Part shown: positions 5,574 to 11,586 of the stretch, one piece after another | Numbering within the stretch: the first letter of the stretch is position 1 | Layout of the letters: the number at the start of each line of letters is the position of its first letter | NCBI GenBank assembly: GCA_047615875.1 | Contig: JBLHGU010000152.1 | Location: 1-11,586, forward strand | Direction of reading: 5' to 3' | DNA from: JBLHGU01 sp047615875 | Lineage (GTDB): Bacteria; Pseudomonadota; Gammaproteobacteria; Arenicellales; CAJQKF01 | Length of the DNA stretch: 11,586 bases | Made by a program: the position numbers and the translations under genes | The notes under the pieces: generated by a model | What the model was told of the DNA's origin: nothing | Databases searched by the model: none | The model's input: the letters and a program-made list of their open reading frames with translations, nothing else

Positions 5574-7001
5574 ATGTCCAGCATTAACTACAACGAAAAA
5601 ATCCCTAATAACGTCAACCTGAGTGACGACAGACGCCTGCAGCGGGCACTGGAGCAATGGCAACCTAATTACCTGCAGTGGTGGAATGAAATGGGTCCTG
5701 AGGGCAGTCACGACCTTGACGTGTACCTTAGAACCGCTACCAGCATTGACCCTAAAGGCTGGGCACATTTCGATTACGTGAAGATGCCAGATTACCGCTG
5801 GGGCATTTTTCTGAACCCTGCAATCGAAGATCGCACTATTCACTTCGGTGATCACAAAGGAGAGAAAGTCTGGCAGGAAGTTCCCGGCGAACATCGGGCC
5901 AACCTTCGCCGCATAATTGTCACCCAGGGCGACACAGAACCCGCGTCCGTGGAACAACAGCGTTATCTGGGACTAACCTGCCCCAGTCAATATGATTTAC
6001 GCAACCTGTTTCAAATCAACGTTGAGGAAGGTAGACATTTATGGGCCATGGTTTACCTGTTACATAAATACTTTGGTCGGGATGGTCGAGAAGAAGGCGA
6101 AGCACTGCTGCAGCGTCACTCAGGTGATCAGAATAATCCTCGCATTCTCGAAGCCTTTAATGAACCAACGCCTGACTGGCTAAGTTTTTTCATGTTTACC
6201 TATTTCACTGACCGTGATGGTAAGTTTCAATTGTGTGCGCTGGCTGAGAGCAGTTTCGATCCGTTGGCTAGAACCACGAAGTTCATGCTGACAGAAGAAG
6301 CTCACCATATGTTCGTTGGTGAATCTGGTATATCGAGAATTCTGCAGCGAACTTGCGAGGTTATGAACGAACTAGAAACAGATGATCCATCAAGGTTACG
6401 TGCAGCCGGTGTCATAGACTTGCCAACTATGCAGAAATATTTAAACTTTCATTTCTCTGTAACCATTGATTTGTTTGGCGCCGATGAATCCAGTAATGCC
6501 GCAACCTTCTATTCAACAGGCATTAAAGGTCGTTATGATGAAACCAAGCGGGACGACGATCATAAGCTGCATGATCAAACCTACAATGTTCTGTCAGTGC
6601 AAAACGGTGGGCTTACGGATAAGCAGGTGCCGATGTTAAACGCATTGAACGAAGTTTTACGTGATGATTTTATTAAAGACTCTATTGGCGGCGTCGGTCG
6701 ATGGAATAAAGTCATTAAGAAAGCTGGCATCGACTTTCGATTAATCACTCCACACAAAGCATTTCATCGAAATATTGGCGGTTTATCCAATATTAGAGTC
6801 TCACCAGCAGGCAAGGTGATTTCACAACAAGAGTGGCAAACCCATGTGAAAGACTGGCTGCCCACCTCCGAAGACAGAGAGTTTATTCAGAGCCTAATGG
6901 GCCGAGTAGTAGAACAAGGTAAATATGCCAATTGGATTGCACCACCCAAAGTTGGCGTTAATCGTCAGGTTATGGACTTCGAATATGTACGATTTGGGTA
7001 A
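5574..7001 (+). CDS. boxB: BoxB: benzoyl-CoA 2,3-epoxidase, di-iron oxygenase subunit
   Basis: This 475-residue soluble class I di-iron monooxygenase inserts one oxygen of O2 into the aromatic ring of benzoyl-CoA to give 2,3-epoxybenzoyl-CoA, using electrons from BoxA. Candidate iron ligands are Glu122, Glu152, His155 (EEGRH), Asp213 (FTDRDGKF), Glu242 and His245 (TEEAHH). Each is exactly two residues later than the ligand set I recall from the Azoarcus evansii BoxB structure (120, 150, 153, 211, 240, 243), so the metal centre appears intact. Length is also the same to within about two residues. The N-terminus (IPNNVNLSDDRRLQRALEQW) and the C-terminus ending near FEYVRFG are typical of BoxB. 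The ATG at 5574 has AGG eight bases upstream. It lies between boxC and boxA in the same operon and stops 14 bases before boxA. Confidence 0.96.
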   Translation: MSSINYNEKIPNNVNLSDDRRLQRALEQWQPNYLQWWNEMGPEGSHDLDVYLRTATSIDPKGWAHFDYVKMPDYRWGIFLNPAIEDRTIHFGDHKGEKVWQEVPGEHRANLRRIIVTQGDTEPASVEQQRYLGLTCPSQYDLRNLFQINVEEGRHLWAMVYLLHKYFGRDGREEGEALLQRHSGDQNNPRILEAFNEPTPDWLSFFMFTYFTDRDGKFQLCALAESSFDPLARTTKFMLTEEAHHMFVGESGISRILQRTCEVMNELETDDPSRLRAAGVIDLPTMQKYLNFHFSVTIDLFGADESSNAATFYSTGIKGRYDETKRDDDHKLHDQTYNVLSVQNGGLTDKQVPMLNALNEVLRDDFIKDSIGGVGRWNKVIKKAGIDFRLITPHKAFHRNIGGLSNIRVSPAGKVISQQEWQTHVKDWLPTSEDREFIQSLMGRVVEQGKYANWIAPPKVGVNRQVMDFEYVRFG

Positions 7002-7015
7002 TAGACATAAGTAGC

Positions 7016-8293
7016 ATGAAGACAATTCAGCAGCATGTTATCGACCCGGAGATTTGCATCCGTTGCAACACCTGTGAGGCAACCTGCCCAATTGGCGCGG
7101 TTACCCACGACGACACCAATTATGTAGTCGATGTCAGCATCTGCAATTTGTGCATGGATTGCATTGCCCCCTGCCCTACAGGCTCAATTGATAACTGGCG
7201 TACGGTTACACAAGAAACATCCTACAGCCTGGAAGATCAATTATCCTGGGACGAGTTACCGGATGAGCAGGAGTTAAATTCTGAAATAACAGACACCCAC
7301 TCCGCCAATCAGTCAGAGGCTTCAACATCAGCTGAACCACTAACCGCCACCCAATCGTCGATAAATGTCAGTGCCGAAACTACAATTTCCCCTACTAAAT
7401 ACAATGCTTCTATGCCACCCTGGTCGGCGGCACATCCATACACCAATCTGTATGGCCCAAAAACCGCCCGTACTACTATCGAGGCAGTGGTCACAGGCAA
7501 TGTTCGGGTCACCGAAGTGGGCAGGCAATATGACACTCATCACATCGTACTGGATTTTGGCTCGTCACCCTTGCCAATGCTTGAAGGCCAGTCCATTGGC
7601 GTCGTTCCTCCAGGTTCAGACGATTCAGGCAAACCATTGCATGCCCGCCAATACTCCGTTGCCAGCCCGCGTAATGGCGAGCGTCCGGGTTATAACAATC
7701 TTTCTTTAACGGTAAAACGTGTACTGGAAGATTACTCAGGCATTGCTGTGCATGGTGTGGCGAGTAATTATCTGTGTGATTTAAGTGTGGGTGACAAGGT
7801 TCATGTTATTGGCCCATTCGGATCGAGTTTTCTTATGCCGAATCATCCTCGTTCAAATATTGTGATGATCTGTACGGGTACAGGTAGTGCTCCGATGCGC
7901 GCCATGACCGAATGGCGTCGACGCCTCGAGCAGTCCGGAAAATTTGCAGGTGGCAAGCTATTGTTATTCTTTGGTGCCAGAAGTCAGCAAGAGCTACCCT
8001 ACTTTGGACCATTGCAAAATCTACCTGAAGAATTTATCGATATAAACTTCGCCCTTAGTCGTGCAGAAGGCCAGCCAAAAAAGTATGTTCAAGATGTGAT
8101 GCGCGAACGTGCAGCAGAAATTTCGGGTCACTTAACGGACCCGAATAGCTTCTTCTTCGTTTGCGGGCTAAGAGCAATGGAGACCGGTGTTCTTGATGCC
8201 CTGCAAGACATTGCCATAAGCGCGAATCTGGATTGGCACGCGGTCAGCGAGCAACTAAAGCAGGAAAGCCGTCTTCATATGGAAACCTATTAG
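7016..8293 (+). CDS. boxA: BoxA: NADPH-dependent reductase of the benzoyl-CoA epoxidase
   Basis: The 425-residue iron-sulfur flavoprotein passes electrons from NADPH to BoxB. The N-terminus carries two 4Fe-4S ferredoxin motifs: Cys14, 17, 20, 24 (CIRCNTCEATCP) and Cys43, 46, 49, 53 (CNLCMDCIAPCP). A polar linker rich in Ser, Thr, Glu and Gln (about 75-135) follows, with no predicted fold. From about 155 on it is a ferredoxin-NADP reductase module, with FAD-binding RQYS (211-214), the nicotinamide/pyrophosphate motif CTGTGSAPMRAM (286-297), SRAEGQPKKYVQD (348-360, basic residues that fit NADPH), and FFFVCGLRAMETGV (379-392). The N-terminal HVIDPEICIRCNTCE matches known BoxA starts and supports the ATG at 7016, although the ribosome site is weak; coupling to boxB over a 14-base gap may compensate. 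It is the last gene of the operon. The next gene is convergent, and no clear terminator lies in the 59 bases between. Confidence 0.95.
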   Translation: MKTIQQHVIDPEICIRCNTCEATCPIGAVTHDDTNYVVDVSICNLCMDCIAPCPTGSIDNWRTVTQETSYSLEDQLSWDELPDEQELNSEITDTHSANQSEASTSAEPLTATQSSINVSAETTISPTKYNASMPPWSAAHPYTNLYGPKTARTTIEAVVTGNVRVTEVGRQYDTHHIVLDFGSSPLPMLEGQSIGVVPPGSDDSGKPLHARQYSVASPRNGERPGYNNLSLTVKRVLEDYSGIAVHGVASNYLCDLSVGDKVHVIGPFGSSFLMPNHPRSNIVMICTGTGSAPMRAMTEWRRRLEQSGKFAGGKLLLFFGARSQQELPYFGPLQNLPEEFIDINFALSRAEGQPKKYVQDVMRERAAEISGHLTDPNSFFFVCGLRAMETGVLDALQDIAISANLDWHAVSEQLKQESRLHMETY

Positions 8294-8352
8294 CAACTTC
8301 ATCCTCAGATGATCTCATTTGATATCTAAATTTCAGCCGATCTAAGAGGTGA

Positions 8353-9525
8353 TTATTTAGTCTTTTGAGAAAGTTCCTCAGCAATCGATTCTGGCGCCAA
8401 AGTACCCATTGAAACCGCCAGATCATTAGAATCACCTTCCACGCCCGATGAACTACTTGGTATAGGTGTGTCAAAAGTATAGCCTGGGTCGTTCAACTGG
8501 CGCTTCCAGGTCTCACGCATTTCTTTCCATGCACCCACCAACGTGCGAGGTTGAGGCATATCTGAAGCGATCTCTGCATAAAGTGACTTCAGGTTATAAC
8601 AGGGCACTGCGGCATACATGTGGTGTTCTAAATGCCAGTTCATATGCCAATACAGGAATTCAGTAAAAGGGTCTAGCGTGATAGTGCGTACGCTTTTCCT
8701 AAAGTCCGGTACGTTGCTACGTAAACCACAATGCATTGGCACTCCTACAAAATATCGATACCAGTTGGCTATAAAAACCGAACCGGATATCAACACCGCC
8801 AGAATCCAGTGACCACTGGCTATCGATCCAAAAACCACCAGTCCATGAAACAGCAGCAATTTGCGTGCCCAGTTGCGAGCTTCTCGGCGCTCCTTCTTAT
8901 GATCAACGTAAAGTTCAGAGCCCCAGGAGTTAAACGGATTATCAAACTTATCCATTGCCAAAGTTATTGAGTTTTTTATTGCTGGAATTATTCCTTTGGA
9001 TTGATAACCACCGAATATATTGAAAGTAAATAACTGCACTAAGTACAGAATACGCAGCGACGGTGTTACGGGCATAACTTCCTCCCGATCTCCTTCAGGA
9101 TGTAATGTAAATCTGTGATGGTAACTATGACTGAATTTGTAAACCGGAAAATTCTGCCAGCCTAGCAAAGAATAGACTCTAAGAAAGGCCTCATTCAACC
9201 AGTGCGTGCGAAATACCGAGCCATGACATAACTCGTGATGGGGCGCGGTGAGAAATGAAGCGAACGTACCATGCAGAAATAGTGCCGGGAAAAAACCCAA
9301 CCACTGTTGCTGAACGAAAAAATACCAGCTGATGGTGCCGGTGATTATCAACAGTCCTATATGTCCAAATGCCTGGAAGAAGCCTTTCAAATTGCTGCGT
9401 TGAGATAATTCAATCAATCGTGATCTCTCAATAGGACAGCGATACCAATTGATCCGCAGGTTTTTACGCACTTCGGAAAGTGGCTTTATCTTGATGGCGT
9501 CAAGAGCCGAACTTCTGGGGTTCAT
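8353..9525 (-). CDS. Membrane fatty acid desaturase family protein
   Basis: The product is an integral inner-membrane di-iron desaturase or hydroxylase of the fatty acid desaturase family. Counting from the ATG at 9525 it has 390 residues. It shows hydrophobic segments near 50-90 and 225-260 and three histidine boxes: HHELCH (about 96-101), HSYHH (133-137) and HLEHH (298-302, in NWHLEHHMYAAVP). The long cytosolic insert between the second box and the next membrane segment carries acidic and basic clusters. The C-terminal tail (from about 355) is polar and probably disordered. A TTG start at 9558 is possible, but the ATG at 9525 has GGAG six bases upstream and is preferred. The substrate is unknown: acyl lipids are likely, while carotenoid or sterol-like substrates cannot be excluded. 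Convergent with boxA and divergent from the aldehyde dehydrogenase, it is probably transcribed alone. Confidence 0.85.
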   Translation of the reverse strand: MNPRSSALDAIKIKPLSEVRKNLRINWYRCPIERSRLIELSQRSNLKGFFQAFGHIGLLIITGTISWYFFVQQQWLGFFPALFLHGTFASFLTAPHHELCHGSVFRTHWLNEAFLRVYSLLGWQNFPVYKFSHSYHHRFTLHPEGDREEVMPVTPSLRILYLVQLFTFNIFGGYQSKGIIPAIKNSITLAMDKFDNPFNSWGSELYVDHKKERREARNWARKLLLFHGLVVFGSIASGHWILAVLISGSVFIANWYRYFVGVPMHCGLRSNVPDFRKSVRTITLDPFTEFLYWHMNWHLEHHMYAAVPCYNLKSLYAEIASDMPQPRTLVGAWKEMRETWKRQLNDPGYTFDTPIPSSSSGVEGDSNDLAVSMGTLAPESIAEELSQKTK

Positions 9526-9531
9526 CGTGTT

Positions 9532-9535
9532 CTCC
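9532..9535 (-). promoter_or_regulatory. Ribosome binding site deciding the desaturase start
   Basis: GGAG on the - strand lies six bases before the ATG at 9525. The upstream in-frame TTG at 9558 would place this sequence inside the coding region, so the shorter start is chosen. Confidence 0.6.
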
Positions 9536-9695
9536 GGCAGAATGATTTTGCCAGGCAAGGGCTAACTTAGAATGCAATCTGTAAGAGACTGTGATTGAAG
9601 TCAACAGGCGCCATGATCAACTGTGTAGGCAGATTCAAAGAATGTGTAGCAGTTTACTGATCTTTCCTTGTCCAAACCAGTTAGTTTTCTCAATT

Positions 9696-9712
9696 AACCA
9701 TTTTCGATGGTT
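9696..9712. promoter_or_regulatory. Inverted repeat AACCAT-N5-ATGGTT
   Basis: The 6-bp arms are perfect (9696-9701 and 9707-9712) around TTTCG and are followed by two further T residues. It lies mid-gap, 114 bases before the aldehyde dehydrogenase start. It is too short and AT-rich for a convincing terminator, and no gene ends before it on the + strand, so an operator for the divergent pair is the better guess. Confidence 0.3.
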
Positions 9713-9825
9713 TTAGAACAGCCAGTGAAACATATTTTTCTGTAGATGCTTGAAATACAACGCTAGATAGTGAATGATTTCAAATTGCCAACAATAAATA
9801 TCTACACAAGACACGAGGAAAGTTT

Positions 9826-11340
9826 ATGAGCCAGACCCTTGAGCACCTGCAAAGAGCTAGCGGTCAGATCTATATCGGTGGTCAATTTCGTGCCAGCACG
9901 GCCAGCGAGGCTATCAATGTAATTGATCCTGCAACAGAATCAGTCATTGGCAACATCGCCCAAACCACAACAGCGGAAATTGACGAGTGCGTTGATCGCT
10001 GCAATCAGGCTCAAAGAGGCTGGTGGCGTAGTCTGTCCGCAGTGGATCGAGCCAATGCGATTCATAAAATAGCCGACAACTTAGTCACAATGCGTCCGGT
10101 GCTAGCTGAATCTCTGACTCGAGAAATGGGTAAGCCATATAAAGAATCCCTGGATGAGGTCGATTGGTGCGTTCACTCTCTGCGCTATTCGGCGGAATTG
10201 GGTCGGTCAGATATGGGACGAGTTATGGGCCCAGCAGTTGCCGGCCAAATTCACTACACTCTGAAACAACCCCTTGGCACCATTGCGTTGATCATGCCGT
10301 TTAACTACCCCATGGTTTTATTAGCTTGGGAAGCCGGCGCGGCACTGGCAGCGGGAAATGCCTGCATTGTTAAACCATCTGAATACACCAGCCTGACAAC
10401 ATTATTGTTTGCCGAGGCTTTCAATAGTTTGCCTGATGGCCTGTTCCAGGTAGTAACAGGAGGTGGAGAAGTCGGCAAGCAATTGGTTGAGCATCCGCAT
10501 ACCCATGGCGTTGCTTTCACCGGCAGTGTACCCATAGGTCGTCGTGTCTCCGCCACTTGTGGAGATCTGATGAAACCTTCGCTAATCGAAACCTCTGGCA
10601 ATGACCCGTTTATCGTTATGCCTTCAGCTCCGATGGAGACCGCTGCAAGAGCTGCGGCCTTTTCTGCTTACATGAATTGTGGTCAAATTTGTGTCTCTGC
10701 AGAACGGTTTTATATCCATGAAGCAGTGCATGACGAATTTGTCGAACGATTAATTGCAGAAACCAGGAAACTTCGGGTTGGCAACGGTCTTGGTAAGGTG
10801 GATATGGGCCCCATGGTTTCAGACAAGGAACGCACACGCTATGAGAAGATACTCGACGATGCTCAAAGTGAGGGTGCCGAAGCAGCTATTGGTGGTGGAC
10901 GACCAACAAGCCTTAACCTGGGTTGGTATGTTGACCCAACTGTGCTTATCAATTGCACGCCAGAAATGAAACTCTTCCATAACGAAAGTTTTGGACCGGT
11001 GGCACCCATCTGCAAGGTCAGTGATTTCGAAGAAGCAATCAGGTTGGCAAATAACTCACGCTATGGTCTCGGATCCAACATTTATACCAAGGACCTCGGC
11101 GAAGCAATGCGCGCTACTGAAGAAATTCGCGCCGGCATGGTTTGGGTCAATGCGCCTTTACTCGATAATGACGCGGGACCATTTGGTGGCTCTAACTTCA
11201 GCGGATTAGGGCGCCAGCTAGGCCCTGAGGGCATCGACATATTCAGGGAAACCAAGATGGTTATGATTGATCCTGATTGCCGACCCCAGGACTTCTGGTG
11301 GTTCCCCTACGCAGATGAAGAAATGTATCCGGACAATTAA
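9826..11340 (+). CDS. NAD(P)-dependent aldehyde dehydrogenase
   Basis: The 504-residue cytoplasmic enzyme of the ALDH superfamily oxidises an aldehyde to its acid. It shows the cofactor-site segment MPFNYP with Asn160, KPSE with Lys183, FTGS (231-234), the general base Glu255 in IETSGNDPFIV, the nucleophile Cys289 in NCGQICVSAER, and NESFGPVAP further on. Length is normal for the family. The usual ELGG-x-P and the following DAD element are replaced by ETSGND and PSAPM, marking a subgroup whose substrate I cannot name. It does not resemble BoxD, the semialdehyde dehydrogenase of the box pathway, as I remember that sequence. The start has a strong GAGGAA site five bases upstream. A racemase-like gene begins 13 bases after the stop, so the two probably form an operon for a separate catabolic route, perhaps processing of a carboxylic-acid semialdehyde. 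Confidence 0.85.
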   Translation: MSQTLEHLQRASGQIYIGGQFRASTASEAINVIDPATESVIGNIAQTTTAEIDECVDRCNQAQRGWWRSLSAVDRANAIHKIADNLVTMRPVLAESLTREMGKPYKESLDEVDWCVHSLRYSAELGRSDMGRVMGPAVAGQIHYTLKQPLGTIALIMPFNYPMVLLAWEAGAALAAGNACIVKPSEYTSLTTLLFAEAFNSLPDGLFQVVTGGGEVGKQLVEHPHTHGVAFTGSVPIGRRVSATCGDLMKPSLIETSGNDPFIVMPSAPMETAARAAAFSAYMNCGQICVSAERFYIHEAVHDEFVERLIAETRKLRVGNGLGKVDMGPMVSDKERTRYEKILDDAQSEGAEAAIGGGRPTSLNLGWYVDPTVLINCTPEMKLFHNESFGPVAPICKVSDFEEAIRLANNSRYGLGSNIYTKDLGEAMRATEEIRAGMVWVNAPLLDNDAGPFGGSNFSGLGRQLGPEGIDIFRETKMVMIDPDCRPQDFWWFPYADEEMYPDN

Positions 11341-11353
11341 ACGAGACGAAGCC

Positions 11354-11586
11354 ATGACACAATCACAAATAGTCGAATCTACTCCGCCGCAAGGCATAAC
11401 AACGGTTGACATCAAGAAGCTTGAGGCGAGTTATAAGGAAACCATTAACCCAAGGGCCTCTTTGGGATTCTTAGGGCTGGCAACAGATCGTGCTGGATTC
11501 AAAGACTTTTGTGATTTTGTCAGTCCAGTAAAAGGTATAGAGGTATTCAATACCCGCATACCTTTTGTGGAAACGGCCACCCCGGA
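11354..11586 (+). CDS. Asp/Glu racemase / maleate isomerase-like protein, N-terminal part
   Basis: The first 77 codons are present and the gene runs off the window. After a polar leader (about 1-35) comes RASLGFLGLATDRAGFKDF, then the segment KGIEVFNTRIPFVETATP. The pattern of a first beta strand (LGFLGLATD) followed by GI-V-NTRIP is that of the Asp/Glu/hydantoin racemase superfamily, especially the branch with maleate cis-trans isomerase and arylmalonate decarboxylase. The catalytic cysteines would lie beyond the visible part, so the reaction is undecided. The ATG lies 13 bases after the aldehyde dehydrogenase stop, with only a weak GAG/GAAG-like ribosome site. Close spacing implies co-transcription with that gene. 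Confidence 0.55.
   Translation, partial: MTQSQIVESTPPQGITTVDIKKLEASYKETINPRASLGFLGLATDRAGFKDFCDFVSPVKGIEVFNTRIPFVETATP

Larger units (their letters stand above)
9526..9825. other. 300-bp divergent intergenic region between desaturase and aldehyde dehydrogenase
   Basis: No coding potential is seen. Near the + strand gene there is a possible promoter, TTGAAA (9750-9755) with AATGAT (9773-9778) at 17-base spacing, which matches consensus only moderately. A strong GAGGAA ribosome site (9815-9820) precedes the aldehyde dehydrogenase ATG. The inverted repeat at 9696-9712 is listed separately. No TGCA-N6-TGCA site is present, so BoxR control of these two genes is not suggested. Confidence 0.5.

Noticed and set aside
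8294..8352. Possible bidirectional terminator between boxA and the desaturase (CCTC-AGAT pairing with ATCT-AA-GAGG)
   Set aside because: The stem is two short 4-bp pieces with a bulge and a loop of about 29 bases, and no T tract follows.
9525..9558. Longer desaturase starting at TTG 9558
   Set aside because: It lacks a ribosome site, whereas the ATG at 9525 has GGAG at proper spacing.
9696..9714. Rho-independent terminator
   Set aside because: The 6-bp stem is AT-rich with only four T residues at its end, and no gene ends upstream on the + strand.
1..11586. CRISPR array, tRNA genes, insertion sequences, phage or defence genes
   Set aside because: No spaced repeats, cloverleaf-like sequences, transposase motifs or terminal inverted repeats were seen.

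Overview
The window most likely comes from a mid-GC gammaproteobacterium or a related proteobacterium. This is inferred from gene families, strong Shine-Dalgarno sites and codon style; no rRNA or marker gene is present to fix the taxonomy. Its core is a compact operon for aerobic benzoyl-CoA breakdown (the box pathway) at 2964-8293 on the + strand, in the order boxR-boxC-boxB-boxA. BoxR is an XRE-type regulator fused to a shikimate-kinase-like domain. BoxA (reductase) and BoxB (di-iron epoxidase) convert benzoyl-CoA to its 2,3-epoxide, and BoxC opens the ring by hydrolysis.

Left flank (1-2747): on the - strand lies the broken end of a metabolic gene pair. A 66-codon C-terminal remnant of a sterol-desaturase/fatty-acid-hydroxylase protein (924-1124) is followed by a phytanoyl-CoA dioxygenase (PhyH) gene (64-914) that carries a single-base frameshift just before its distal iron-binding histidine. 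Next come a DNA-3-methyladenine glycosylase I-like gene (1215-1946, +) and a convergent alpha/beta hydrolase (1935-2747, -), which is divergent from the box operon. The 216-bp divergent gap (2748-2963) holds a perfect ATGCA-N6-TGCAT site wrapped around a TATAAT box, plus a second array of TGCN tetramers at exactly 10-bp pitch. Both resemble the TGCA-type operators described for BoxR/BzdR regulators.

Right flank (8353-11586): an integral-membrane fatty acid desaturase (8353-9525, -) is convergent with boxA. A 300-bp divergent gap follows, then an aldehyde dehydrogenase (9826-11340, +) and the first 77 codons of an Asp/Glu-racemase/maleate-isomerase-like gene that runs off the window. These last two look like the start of a separate catabolic operon.

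Working together: BoxR probably represses its own operon by covering the -10 box and is relieved by benzoyl-CoA. BoxA passes electrons from NADPH through FAD and two 4Fe-4S clusters toward BoxB, and BoxC processes the product to 3,4-dehydroadipyl-CoA semialdehyde and formate. The benzoate-CoA ligase and a recognisable BoxD semialdehyde dehydrogenase are not in the window. No wholly new system was found. The most notable points are the regulator-first box operon with its operator array, and the decaying desaturase-PhyH pair.
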